A stretch of 64,000 bases of DNA, from contig NZ_BCYX01000012.1 in NCBI RefSeq assembly GCF_001598415.1, positions 57,316-121,315 of the forward strand, in the 5' to 3' direction. A model generated the notes under the pieces. It saw only the letters and a list, made by a program, of their open reading frames with translations. It had not been told where the DNA came from and did not search any database. A program made the translations under genes and the position numbers. The DNA comes from Sphingomonas mali NBRC 15500. GTDB taxonomy: Bacteria; Pseudomonadota; Alphaproteobacteria; Sphingomonadales; Sphingomonadaceae. This document shows, piece after piece, positions 1 to 9,086 of the stretch (position 1 is its first letter; every line of letters begins with the position of its first letter).

Positions 1-427
1 CGATCAGGTTCGTCGGTGCCCAGCCTTGCCAGGCGCCGGCGCGCAACACCCGCTCGCCTTCGCCGGCCCGGCGAGCCGTCATCAGCATCAGCGTGATTGC
101 CAGTTCCGCCGTCGCATCGCTGAGGACATCGGGAGTATTGGTGACGACGATGCCGGCGGTCCGTGCGGCGGCCAGATCGACATGGTCCATGCCGGCACCG
201 AAATTGGCGATGATGCGGACCCGGGCACCGGCAAGGCCGAGGATTTCCGCATTCAGCCGATCGGTGATGGTCGGACACAGCGCGTCATAGTCGCGCATCG
301 CCTCGGCGAGCTGGCTTGGATCGAGCGGCGTATCGTCGGGATTGAAGGTAGCATTGAACCGCGCGCCGAGATGCTGCTCGACGGCATCGGGCAGGCGGCG
401 CGTGACGAGCACGCGGGGGACAGCCAT
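1..427 (-). CDS. D-2-hydroxyacid dehydrogenase, N-terminal part (cut by window edge)
   Basis: The frame reads from an ATG at 425-427 and runs open off the left edge, giving about 142 residues. It matches the N-terminal substrate-binding half of the D-isomer 2-hydroxyacid dehydrogenases (glyoxylate/hydroxypyruvate reductase type). The visible block ANFGAGMDHVDLAAARTAGI is followed by VTNTPDVLSDATAELAITLM, both typical of that half. The NAD(P)-binding Rossmann motif and the catalytic Arg/Glu/His would lie outside the window. It starts 8 bp after the stop of the GH28-like gene, so it is probably the last visible gene of that operon. In this context it may reduce or oxidise a keto or hydroxy acid from sugar breakdown. 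The substrate is unknown. Confidence 0.85.
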   Translation of the reverse strand, partial: MAVPRVLVTRRLPDAVEQHLGARFNATFNPDDTPLDPSQLAEAMRDYDALCPTITDRLNAEILGLAGARVRIIANFGAGMDHVDLAAARTAGIVVTNTPDVLSDATAELAITLMLMTARRAGEGERVLRAGAWQGWAPTNLI

Positions 428-435
428 ATCTCGTC

Positions 436-2073
436 CTATCCGAAATTACGGATGTCACCGGTCGTGACGTCGCTGCTGCCACGCGCGTCGATCGCGGTCG
501 TGCGCGGACGCTGCGAGACGATACCGTCGATGATCGCGCCGCGGACATCGTCGAGCACGATCGTCGGGCGCGCGTCGGGCGCTTCCGTCCGGAAGGTCAT
601 GTCGCGCAGGATCAGCCTGCGTGCATGCCTGGCGAAGAAGCCGTGCGCGGGAAGCGTACCCATGAAGCTCACCTCCAGGCTGGTTACCCGCCGGTCCTCG
701 GGCACACGCGCGGCGTCCTCGGCGGTGCCGCCGCCGCGGCTGGTGACGTCGATGTTCGCGAAGCTCACGTCCTCGACGGGTCCGTCGGCGATCCCGGCGA
801 CACCGCATGGATAACGGGGGTCGGCGCCGGATACGTTGATGTCGCTGAACTTGACGCGCCGGCACTTGCCCACCGTCGTGCCTGCCGGCGCCCGCAGGCG
901 GGCGGCCTGGTGCACGAACAGCGGATGGTTGACCGGGTTACGCATGGTGATTCCGGATATGAGTACGTCCTCCAGCGTGCCGCCGTCCACCACGCCGATC
1001 AGGATGCCGCGGCTGTTCTCGCAGGTGCAATTGGTGATCTGGATGTTGCGGAAACCGCCATTGCTCTCGGTTCCCAGCTTGATGCGGCCCAGCGGCCCGA
1101 CGCTGTCGACGCTGCTATAGGAGGACTGACGGTAGGTGCCGTCGAGCAGGGATCCCATCGCATAGCCCATCGTCTTGCAGCCGATCACGGTGACGTCCTC
1201 GCAGATCACCTTGCGATCGAGCGCGTAGCTGCTCTTGAGGACGATCGCGTCGTCCTTGGGCGCGTTGACGATGCAGTTGGAGACCCGCACGTCGCGGCAA
1301 CAGTCGATATCGATACCGTCGCGGTCGGTGTCGATGGTGAGATTGTCGATCGTCATGTTGGTCACGCCGTGCGCGATCACGCAGAAATGCCCCCCCTGCA
1401 GCACCACGAAGTCACGCAGTACCACATTGTGGCAGTTGCGCAGCCCGATCGACTTGTTGGCGCGGCCCAGCACGGCGCGCTCCTTGGGATCGCGCAGCCG
1501 CGCCTCGCGCGGGGTGATGCCGAGCTCCGTTGGCGACTTCCAGCCGGGCTTGTTGTGCCAGCGGTCGCCCGGGCCTTCACGGTCGAGTCCCAGCCCATGA
1601 ATCATGCCGCGCCCGACGATCGCGACGTTGCTGACGCCGTCGCCATAGATCAGGCTGTTATGAACATGGGTGATGCCGAAATCCTGGAATTGCTCCTCCA
1701 TGTCGTTCTCGGGCTCGTCATAGGCGCCTTTGTGCGCGACGGGATCGGCAGCTTCGATCACCGCGCCCGCCGTCAGCACGATCGTCACATTGTCCCTCAG
1801 CCGGATCGAGAAGCAAAGATAGCGTCCCGGCGGCACGACGACGGTGCCGCCGCCTGCCTTGGTCGCCGCTTCGATCGCGCGGTTGATCGCGTGGTTGTCG
1901 ATCGTCTTGCCCTCGCCCCGCGCGCCATAGGCACGCACGTCGTAGAATGCGCCCAGCGATCGCGCGGCCTGGGCCAGCGCCGGCTGCGAGAGCAGCGCGG
2001 CGCCCAGCCCGATGGCGACGGCGCGGCGGCTCAGTTCGGCTTCGGCCCGCAATCGCCTGGGTGCGCCATTCAC
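436..2073 (-). CDS. GH28-like (polygalacturonase family) exported glycoside hydrolase
   Basis: This 545-residue protein opens with a Tat-like leader (SRRAVAIGLGAALL, then a cleavage region near ALAQA at about 36). A pectate-lyase-superfamily beta-helix follows, beginning at FYDVRAYGARGEG. GH28 hallmarks are recognisable: DTDRDGIDID at about 248-257 (the NTD motif), KDDA at 273-276 (the catalytic DD) and GRIKLGTES at about 329-337 (the RIK motif). These support hydrolysis of galacturonan or a related uronic-acid or rhamnose linkage in the periplasm. Its start overlaps the stop of the upstream beta-helix gene by 4 bp (ATGA), so the two are translationally coupled. The exact linkage cut cannot be told from sequence. 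Confidence 0.85.
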   Translation of the reverse strand: MNGAPRRLRAEAELSRRAVAIGLGAALLSQPALAQAARSLGAFYDVRAYGARGEGKTIDNHAINRAIEAATKAGGGTVVVPPGRYLCFSIRLRDNVTIVLTAGAVIEAADPVAHKGAYDEPENDMEEQFQDFGITHVHNSLIYGDGVSNVAIVGRGMIHGLGLDREGPGDRWHNKPGWKSPTELGITPREARLRDPKERAVLGRANKSIGLRNCHNVVLRDFVVLQGGHFCVIAHGVTNMTIDNLTIDTDRDGIDIDCCRDVRVSNCIVNAPKDDAIVLKSSYALDRKVICEDVTVIGCKTMGYAMGSLLDGTYRQSSYSSVDSVGPLGRIKLGTESNGGFRNIQITNCTCENSRGILIGVVDGGTLEDVLISGITMRNPVNHPLFVHQAARLRAPAGTTVGKCRRVKFSDINVSGADPRYPCGVAGIADGPVEDVSFANIDVTSRGGGTAEDAARVPEDRRVTSLEVSFMGTLPAHGFFARHARRLILRDMTFRTEAPDARPTIVLDDVRGAIIDGIVSQRPRTTAIDARGSSDVTTGDIRNFG

Positions 2074-4097
2074 TTCACCACCCCAGTCGCGGGGTCATAG
2101 ATGGGTACGCCCGCTTTTGGCTCGATGCCGGATGCGTCCATCACTTTGCGCGCCTCAGCCGGCCAGGCCGTGCCCTTCACCAAATGGTCGTCAAGGATCA
2201 GATTGTTCTGATAGGCATCCCACATCCCACCGATTTCGGTGGTGTTGTGCCAGTTGCCGGTGGCGGTGTTGTCCGGGCTGATCCGTTCGGGGAAAGAGCC
2301 GCGCACCGTGTTGACGTTGAGCCACTTGCCCGCACCGTCGACCACGTTGCCGCGGACCGTCACGTAGCGCGACCCTTCGTCGAGATAGAGCGCGATCTTC
2401 TTCGGGATATCGTAGATGTAATTCTCCGCGATCACCGTGCCGGGGCTGGCGGAGAGATTGTAGATCGCGCCGCCATCCTCGAAATGCTGCTTGGCGCCAT
2501 GGATACGGTTATAGGCGACGATCACGTCTCGGTGCGTCGTCGGCTCGCGATAGACGAGATTGGGCGCATAGTCGTAATAGCCGCGTTCGCGCGTGCGGTA
2601 GGACGGGTTGCCTCCGGAATCGTTCAGGCCCCACCCCCAGCCGATGTCGATTCCGTCATAGGGCACGTCCGAAATGTCGTTGTGCAGGATCAGCGCCCGA
2701 TCGACATAGGTGCTGAGCACCGCGCTATTGTCCCGATAATCCTGGCTCACTTTCGAGATGCGGTTGTTGCGGATCATCACCTGGCGGTTGGTCTGACCCT
2801 CATTGACCGGATGATGCGCTTCACGCCGCACGCCGCCCACCAGGATCGCCCCGGCGGCGATGTCGGTGAAGACGTTTGAGGAGATCTCGATCGCCTGGGC
2901 GCCATAGCCGATGCCGCTGGCGTTCGCGTCGGGGTTGTTGCCGATGCCCAGCGCGACCTGGCCGAGATGGGCGAAGACGTTATGATCGAACTTGATCCGC
3001 TGCGCGGCCGAGACTTGGATCGCGGCGGGAATCTGCGACCATTCGTTGCGCCGTATCTCGAAGCCGGGACAGCCCCAGGAGCAGTTCGTCAGCGCATCCG
3101 CCGGTCGACTCTTCGATACGCCCGCCAGGAACGTGCCGCTCTGCTGGTTGGCATAGCCCTCGTTCGTCGAGGGACCCATCCAGCTCGTATGGGAAAAACG
3201 GAAGCCGCTGAAGCTGATGTCGCGGACCGGACGGTCGTAGCTGCCGCTGATCGAGATCAGATAGCGCAGGCGGGGCAGTTCGACACGGACCTTGGTCATG
3301 TCGGTGCCGGGCCGGGGGCGATAATATAGCTTGCCTGCCGCGGGATCGAGATACCATTGGTCGGGCTGGGTCAGGAAGGCGAGCGAGTTGACCAGATAGA
3401 GATGCGCGAACTCGGGCCCATAGGGCTTGTTCAGCGTGTCATAGCCCCAATTGTTATTGTCCCATGCAGGCTGCTGCATGACCAGCCTTCGGCCTTCGAT
3501 TCGCTCGACCGGCGCAAAGCGATTGGTGAAGTAGCCCAGGCCCTCCACTTCGACGCGGCGTTGATCGGGTAGTTTGGCAAGATAGTCGTAGGCCGGATCG
3601 TTGATCACCAGCGCGGCATCAGTGAAGGTCACCGCCGAGCGCGGGATCTCGACCGCCGCGCGCTTGGCGAGGCGGCCATCCACCCAGAGCTGGCGAGCAT
3701 CCACGCCCTTGGGGACCGAGGCGACGTAGAGATTGCGGGCCCGGTCGGCGAGCTTCCAGCCTTCCACGGCGACGCCGCCGGAGATCACTGGATGGGCATT
3801 GCCGGCCGCCTTCCACGTGACGCTATGGCCGTTCAGGCCGCCGTCCGCGGCTGCCAGGTCGAGAGGCGCTTCTAGCCGATAGGTACCATCCATCACGGTC
3901 AGCACCACATCGTTGCTCTGATTGGCGGTCCGAATTGCTGCCTGGGCGCGCTTCAGCGTGCGGAAGGGCCTGTCCTGCGTGCCCGGGCCTTTGTCATCGC
4001 CGACGGGCGAGACGAAAAAGCCGACCGTTGCCTGCTGCTGCGCCAGTCCCCCAGACGACACGGTGACACATAGAAGGATCGCAATGCGGCGCCACAT
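2070..4097 (-). CDS. GH141-like right-handed beta-helix glycosidase, secreted
   Basis: This is a 675-residue secreted protein with a Sec leader (MWRRIAILLCVTVSSGGLAQ). The mature start FFVSPVGDDKGPGTQDRPF is followed by VISGGVAVEGWK and ARQLWVDGRLAKRA. The order 'display domain, ISGG..GWK, RQLWVDG' and a later WYLDPAAGKLYYRP block are what I recall for family GH141, whose characterised members include an alpha-L-fucosidase and a xylanase. Several beta-helix turns follow. The GH29 fucosidases nearby make a fucose-related role attractive. The family call is from memory of motif order, so 'parallel beta-helix hydrolase' is the safe level. It overlaps the GH28-like gene by 4 bp. Confidence 0.75.
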   Translation of the reverse strand: MWRRIAILLCVTVSSGGLAQQQATVGFFVSPVGDDKGPGTQDRPFRTLKRAQAAIRTANQSNDVVLTVMDGTYRLEAPLDLAAADGGLNGHSVTWKAAGNAHPVISGGVAVEGWKLADRARNLYVASVPKGVDARQLWVDGRLAKRAAVEIPRSAVTFTDAALVINDPAYDYLAKLPDQRRVEVEGLGYFTNRFAPVERIEGRRLVMQQPAWDNNNWGYDTLNKPYGPEFAHLYLVNSLAFLTQPDQWYLDPAAGKLYYRPRPGTDMTKVRVELPRLRYLISISGSYDRPVRDISFSGFRFSHTSWMGPSTNEGYANQQSGTFLAGVSKSRPADALTNCSWGCPGFEIRRNEWSQIPAAIQVSAAQRIKFDHNVFAHLGQVALGIGNNPDANASGIGYGAQAIEISSNVFTDIAAGAILVGGVRREAHHPVNEGQTNRQVMIRNNRISKVSQDYRDNSAVLSTYVDRALILHNDISDVPYDGIDIGWGWGLNDSGGNPSYRTRERGYYDYAPNLVYREPTTHRDVIVAYNRIHGAKQHFEDGGAIYNLSASPGTVIAENYIYDIPKKIALYLDEGSRYVTVRGNVVDGAGKWLNVNTVRGSFPERISPDNTATGNWHNTTEIGGMWDAYQNNLILDDHLVKGTAWPAEARKVMDASGIEPKAGVPIYDPATGVVK

Positions 4098-4720
4098 ATC
4101 TGTCCCACTCCCCTTCGGGTCGATCGTCGACCTCTGCCATCTGATATAGCAATATGCAGGATAGATATGTCAATTATGCTGGATCGCGGGAGGCGCGGGA
4201 GACCAATGTCGTGGAAAGCTCAAGGAGCTAGGCCCCCCTACTGAAACGCTGATGGACAATCCGCTTGCGGCCTGCTCGGGTTCGATGTGGACGCTGTGAC
4301 GGGAGACATAACACAGCGGGCCTGACACCGCTTCCCACCCGTAGCGGTCGCATGGCCGCAATTTAGGCGAACGACCGCTTTTAGATTCGCTGCCGGCGAT
4401 GGTTAACGGCGACAATAGGGCGCCTTGCGGACGCTAGACCCGCCCGACAATTGCAATCGACCATAGCCGATTGCTGTCATTTTGATCGGGATGGCGTACT
4501 GCCACGCGGCCTTCCGTATCCGGCTAGAGTCAAGGCATTCCGCGCCTGGTAAATACTTTGGACTCGAAACTGTTACTGCTGCTCTCGGAGGCAGCGCTCC
4601 CGTGCAATATCTGGCTCAACTTTGCCAACCAGAGTTGCATCGCTGTTGGTCTTTTTGTTGGTCTCACCAGTCAGTGCGAAACGTAATATAGTTGTAAATC
4701 AAATAGATAGATCTCACTAA
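4098..4720. other. Non-coding stretch upstream of the beta-helix operon
   Basis: Together with the integrase remnant to its right, this gap separates two same-strand hydrolase gene pairs. The first ~70 bases upstream of 4097 probably hold the promoter for the GH141-like/GH28-like operon, but I see no convincing -35/-10 pair. Two copies of TGTTGGTCT at 4644-4652 and 4656-4664 stand just left of the integrase remnant. Short open frames on either strand here have no recognisable protein features. Confidence 0.5.
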
Positions 4721-4723
4721 TGA

Positions 4724-5040
4724 ATCCTGCCGCCCCAGCCAGCCACACATTTCAGCTGGTACCAGATCGTTTCGTCTGCCGATCAAGCGAGCGGGCCGAA
4801 ACTGTGGCGGCTGGCCCATCGATTCGACGATGAGCGGAAGACGCTGGTCGGCCAGAAATACCCGAATGCTGGAATCTTCGCGGCGTCCAAGCGCCGCTGC
4901 AAAGACAAGCTCGACTGCGATCACGCCATCTGCAGCAGCGCAAGGTTAGCGAGCGCATGGTTCTGCCGCTTCAAGGACGAGCGCCGCGTCGCCATGCGCG
5001 CCGGAGGACCCGTCTCGCTGACGGATCCAGATCGTCTGCG
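4724..5040 (+). pseudogene. Decayed site-specific integrase remnant (arm DNA-binding domain)
   Basis: Reading from just after the TGA at 4721, with no ATG in frame until about 4990, the translation contains SWYQIVSSADQASGPKLWRL, then AHRFDDERKTLVGQKYP and a Lys/Arg-rich tail (KRRCKDKL). This matches the N-terminal arm-binding domain (DUF4102 type) of P4-like tyrosine integrases, which read roughly 'LRV..SG.KLWR..YRFDGKEK.L.LG.YP'. The catalytic domain is absent and the frame becomes unrelated by about 4930. It sits in the 966-bp gap between two hydrolase operons and suggests past mobility of the locus. A short degenerate match cannot be excluded. Confidence 0.5.
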
Positions 5041-5063
5041 CGACAGTGAATTCAAAAAAATCC

Positions 5064-7142
5064 CTATTGAACGAGCTCCACGCCGTACGACGCTAGCGCA
5101 ATGGTGCCCGCGTAGCGCTTGTGCGACAGCACGCCGGTCTTCACGCCGTTGAACGAGACGGTGATCGGAGACGGTGTGGTGTTGACGTAAAGCGTACGCC
5201 CATCGACCTCGCGAGCGATCACGCCGGGCGGCGTCGCGGGCCCGCGCTTTATGCCAAGCGCTGGATAGAGCGAGCGCACCAGCGGCCCAAGGAGTTCGGT
5301 TTGCGGCGCGGTGGCGACATAGATTGCCTGGCCCTTGCCGAAATGATTGACGGTGATCGCGGCGCTCTTTTGCGGCGTGTTGGAGAATGTCGCCAGCGGC
5401 TTGGCGGTGCCGAGTTCGAGTACTTCATAATAGGGATCGCTGCCGGTCAGCGTCTGACCGTCGAAGGTGACCTTCAATGGCTGTTCGGCGCGATAGAACG
5501 CATTGGTCCGCAGGCCGAAAACGTCGCTCAACCGGCCGGGCAGGGAAGTTTCGAACCATTTGCCCGTTTCATCGACCTTCGCCGAATAGCCGGTCATGAT
5601 CACCGTCCCGCCATTGGCGACGTACTTTCGCACGGCCGCCGCAGTCGGCTCGTCCATCACATAGGTGCTGGGAAGGATCGCGAGCTTGTACCGATCGAGC
5701 GCGTCGTGGCCGACGTCGATGACCGCGGCGTCGATATTGTCCTCGAAGAACGGCCGGAAGGCCGTCTGGGCCTGCCCGGTGTAATTGCCCTTGAAATATT
5801 CCGGCATCGTGTTCGGCCCCGGGGGCGGGCTGGTCAGCCAGAGGTTTTGGAACGAGAAGTTCACGGCGACCTCGGGCTGGCGGTAGCGCGGAAACCCCAG
5901 CGTCTTCATCGTCTGGAACTCGCGCGCGATCTGGGCGAATTCGTCGACTTTCCACGACGGGCGGCCGTCATGATCGACCAGGCCGAAAAGCGCCTGCTCC
6001 TCGCCGCCGATATGCGAATTGAACGTCCAGGCGAGGAAGGTCTGCGTGTAGTAGATCAGGCCGAAATAGGCCCACATCCGCGAGCGGCCGGGTGTGCCGT
6101 AATAGCCGCCGCCACCGGCGGTGAACTCGTTGAACCAGAGCGGGGTGTCATGACCTGCACGGTTTGACATCGCCTCGAACGCGGCGCCCCCCGGGTCGCC
6201 CGGATAAAAGCCTTGCGCGCCATACGTCGAGATCTTCTCCCACGAGCGCAGATAGTCAAAGCCCTTGGTGCCCGCCGTCGGCCAGAAGTTGGAAGCGACG
6301 GGAAGGTTCGGCGCATATTGCTTGCGCACCGCTTCCAGATCCTCGAGCGCGCCGATCGTGTCGTCGGACCAGTAACGGCGCAGGTCGAGATAGCGTTCGT
6401 TCGGGCCGGGGCCGCGTTCGTAGGGCAGGTCCACCTGATCCCAGCTGTTGATGCGGCGTGACCAGCGCTGGGTCGCCCAAGCTTTGTTGAGCGCCTCGAT
6501 CGAGCCGTAGCGGCGTTTGAGCCAGGCGACGAAGCGGTCACGATCGGCAGCGGAATAGGACATGTGCCCATTCCCGATCTCATTGTCGTAACCCACGGCG
6601 ATGACCGCAGGATTTCGCGCATATCGTTCCATCATCTTCTGCGCGAGGCGCTTGGCCAGGCGGCGATAGTCCGGATCGCTGATATTGTCCCAATAGCGGC
6701 TCGCCGCGTTGATCCTGACGCCGTCCTGGTTGATGATGTCGACCCCAGGATAGCTTTTGTGCATCCAGATCGGCGCCGGTTCACCGGGGATATCGACGAT
6801 GACCCGGATGCCGGCCTGGTGCATCTGATCGATAACCTTGTCGAACCACTCGAACGTGAAGCGACCTTCTTCCGGCTCGAACGAGTCCCAGGACAGATCG
6901 CCCATGCGCACCAGGTTGAAGCCCGCGGCCTTCATGATCGCGATATCCTGCCGAATCTGTTCCGGGCTGCGATCGACCGGCTGATAGCAGGTGCCGACGA
7001 ACAACTGGCCCTTGCCTGGCCATTCGGGGTGCCCGACCGCGCTTTGCGCACTCGCCGGTGACGTGAGACTGTTCGGCGCAACGCCACTAAAAACAACGAA
7101 TGCTAGGGCAATGGCGGCGAGGCTAGCCGAGCGGCGGTGCAT
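5064..7142 (-). CDS. GH42 beta-galactosidase, exported
   Basis: This 692-residue protein has a signal peptide (cleavage near SPASAQ at about 33). The GH42 TIM barrel starts at GTCYQPVDRSPEQIRQDIAI. The acid/base glutamate is E188 in AVGYDNEIGNGHMS and the nucleophile is E339 in PLWFNEFTAGGG. The trimerisation (Rossmann-like) domain and a C-terminal beta domain follow, and the length fits the family. It should release beta-linked galactose from oligosaccharides in the periplasm. It lies 78 bp downstream of the GH29 gene on the same strand, so the two are probably co-transcribed. Beta-galactose and alpha-fucose are neighbours in xyloglucan and some pectin side chains. Confidence 0.9.
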   Translation of the reverse strand: MHRRSASLAAIALAFVVFSGVAPNSLTSPASAQSAVGHPEWPGKGQLFVGTCYQPVDRSPEQIRQDIAIMKAAGFNLVRMGDLSWDSFEPEEGRFTFEWFDKVIDQMHQAGIRVIVDIPGEPAPIWMHKSYPGVDIINQDGVRINAASRYWDNISDPDYRRLAKRLAQKMMERYARNPAVIAVGYDNEIGNGHMSYSAADRDRFVAWLKRRYGSIEALNKAWATQRWSRRINSWDQVDLPYERGPGPNERYLDLRRYWSDDTIGALEDLEAVRKQYAPNLPVASNFWPTAGTKGFDYLRSWEKISTYGAQGFYPGDPGGAAFEAMSNRAGHDTPLWFNEFTAGGGGYYGTPGRSRMWAYFGLIYYTQTFLAWTFNSHIGGEEQALFGLVDHDGRPSWKVDEFAQIAREFQTMKTLGFPRYRQPEVAVNFSFQNLWLTSPPPGPNTMPEYFKGNYTGQAQTAFRPFFEDNIDAAVIDVGHDALDRYKLAILPSTYVMDEPTAAAVRKYVANGGTVIMTGYSAKVDETGKWFETSLPGRLSDVFGLRTNAFYRAEQPLKVTFDGQTLTGSDPYYEVLELGTAKPLATFSNTPQKSAAITVNHFGKGQAIYVATAPQTELLGPLVRSLYPALGIKRGPATPPGVIAREVDGRTLYVNTTPSPITVSFNGVKTGVLSHKRYAGTIALASYGVELVQ

Positions 7143-7220
7143 GGTAGGTCCTTCTTCGATGGATCGATGGTCGAAACGGCCGGGGAGATCGGTCGCGCTG
7201 GCCCCGGCGCTCCTTGGGTG

Positions 7221-8771
7221 TCAGGCCCAATGTATCTTGAAAACGCTGGCGTGGCGGGTCGGCAGACGGCCGGGAACGGCGATCGAAAGGGCTTTCGAGG
7301 TGCGGCGAAACTGAACCGGGCCAGCACCGAGCAGTTCGACGCCAACGACGCGGCCCTGCGCATGCGGCGCGCCGGTCCGCAACGAAGCGATCTCCGTCAG
7401 GTTCGACGGTTCGCCCAGCGTAATCGCATAGAGCGCCTTGCCTTTGACCGTGAAGCGGATGTCGCGCGCGGAATAATCGACATCCTCCTTGAACATACCC
7501 TCCGCTGCCTCGGTCGGTCCCTCGCCGTAGACGTTCCACGGGCGAGTGCCGTGGATGGCTTCGGCGTTGACCCTCATCCACGCCGAGAGCTCGGTCAGGA
7601 GCTCGTCTGATTCCGGCGGCAGCGATCCGTCCGCATAAAGGACTACGTTCAACAGCATGTTGCCGTTCTTGCTGACGATGTCCGCAAGCATGGTGATGAT
7701 GTCGCTGGGCGTCTTGTATTTGTAATTGTCGCTGTAGAACCAGTCGCCGTTGGAGGTGTCGGTCTGCCAGGGCAGGGGATTGATCCCCTTGAGCACCCCG
7801 CGTTCGACGTCCTGCACCATTCCTTCCTTGAAGAACTCGCCCGTGCCGCTGTCCTTGCAATTGTAGACGGCCTCGAGCCGGCCGGTCCGGGCAATGCTGC
7901 TGTTATAGAGATGGGCGACCAGCGTGCGGCCGACTTCGCCGAACGGTAGGCCGCCGTCCGAATAGAGAAGGTCCGGCTGGTAGCTGTCGACGAGATCGCG
8001 GATTCGTTTCAGCCAGAGCTGATGGTAAGCCGGGTTGGTGGTGTACCAGCTCTCCCTGGTGTTGCGGAACGGTTCGTCGCGATTGTCGTGATAGAGATCG
8101 GCATAGGCCGGATCGGCACCGTCATAGGGGATGCCAAGCTTCGGCCAGAACTGATCGTAGAGATGGTTCGGATACCACCAGCAATAGCTGGCACCGAGAT
8201 GCTCGGAAACGCCGAAGCGGAGTCCTTGTCGCTTCGCTGCCGCCTGCCAGGTGCCCACGACGTCGCGCTTCGGACCCATGACGGCGGCATTCCACCGGTG
8301 ATGTTTCGAGTTCCACAGGTCGAAATTGTCGTGGTGAACGCCCATGGACACGAAATATTTGGCGCCAGCAGCGGCATAGCGGGCCATCAGCGCGTCCGGA
8401 TTCCAGCGCTCGGCCTTCCAGAGCGGAATGAGGTCCTTGTAACCCTTTTCCGATGGATGGCCGTAGGTCTTGAGGTGGTGGTCGTAATGCGGATGGCCGG
8501 GTACATACATGAAGCGGGCGTACCAATCGCCCTGGCGCGGCACCGCCTGCGGCCCCCAATGCGCCCAGATGCCGAACTTCGCGTCTCTGAACCAATCCGG
8601 CGTGCGATAGGTTTTGAGCGATTCCTGCGTCGCGCTGAACGGACCGCGCGCGACGTCGCGTTCGGCCGCCGAGAGTGCCGCCGCTGCAGCAGGTCGGATC
8701 CGGCCCAGCGCGCCGGCGCCAAGGGCAAGAAGCGGGCCGCTCAAAATCTCGCGTTTGCTGAACTTCGTCAT
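7221..8771 (-). CDS. GH29 alpha-L-fucosidase, exported (copy 1)
   Basis: This 516-residue protein has a twin-arginine-like leader region (FSKREILSGPLLALGAGALG). The GH29 barrel begins with WFRDAKFGIWAHWGPQAVP, then FVSMGVHHDNFDLWNSKHH. The expected catalytic nucleophile is D272 in PDLLYSDGGLPFG. The product would remove terminal alpha-L-fucose in the periplasm. It is the first gene of the leftward pair with the GH42 enzyme and is divergent from the IclR gene. It is clearly related to the second GH29 gene in this window (start 11468), sharing the WFRDAKFGIWAHWGPQ block. The acid/base residue of GH29 is poorly conserved and I did not assign it. Confidence 0.92.
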   Translation of the reverse strand: MTKFSKREILSGPLLALGAGALGRIRPAAAAALSAAERDVARGPFSATQESLKTYRTPDWFRDAKFGIWAHWGPQAVPRQGDWYARFMYVPGHPHYDHHLKTYGHPSEKGYKDLIPLWKAERWNPDALMARYAAAGAKYFVSMGVHHDNFDLWNSKHHRWNAAVMGPKRDVVGTWQAAAKRQGLRFGVSEHLGASYCWWYPNHLYDQFWPKLGIPYDGADPAYADLYHDNRDEPFRNTRESWYTTNPAYHQLWLKRIRDLVDSYQPDLLYSDGGLPFGEVGRTLVAHLYNSSIARTGRLEAVYNCKDSGTGEFFKEGMVQDVERGVLKGINPLPWQTDTSNGDWFYSDNYKYKTPSDIITMLADIVSKNGNMLLNVVLYADGSLPPESDELLTELSAWMRVNAEAIHGTRPWNVYGEGPTEAAEGMFKEDVDYSARDIRFTVKGKALYAITLGEPSNLTEIASLRTGAPHAQGRVVGVELLGAGPVQFRRTSKALSIAVPGRLPTRHASVFKIHWA

Positions 8772-9086
8772 CTCTCCCTCCCGCCGTTAGTGTGCGCCAA
8801 TTCCGTCCAGCTTTCACAGACGGTGCGCCGGTTGTTTTCATTGGTGCAATATTATTCTCTTTGATGCAACCTAGCCAATATGGAATTGCGGTTGGGCGGA
8901 CGGCCAAGCGCTAACGGTTCAAAGGCTTGAGCCTTCGGACGTCGCAATCGTCGGCGGGCGGCGAGCGGAGGTGGACGCAGCCTCCAGCTCGCCCACAGAT
9001 GCGCGGTGTCGGCCTTCCGACTTGCGCTGCAGCGCAGGCCGGGCGATCACGCCTTCCACAGAGATCATGGAGAGACTGAGGCCGCG
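8772..9086. promoter_or_regulatory. Divergent control region between GH29 copy 1 and the IclR gene
   Basis: This 315-base gap separates two divergent genes and should carry both promoters. It contains two near-identical boxes, TTGGTGCAAT (8841-8850) and TTGATGCAAC (8861-8870), exactly 20 bp apart. Each has a TTG-N3-CAA dyad. Repeated dyads on one face of the helix are a common layout for regulator binding, and the adjacent IclR-family protein is the obvious candidate. Binding is inferred. Confidence 0.45.

Noticed and set aside
4170..4415. 81-codon minus-strand frame in the gap before the hydrolase operon
   Set aside because: There is no domain, ribosome binding site or codon pattern to support a gene. 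It is left as intergenic.
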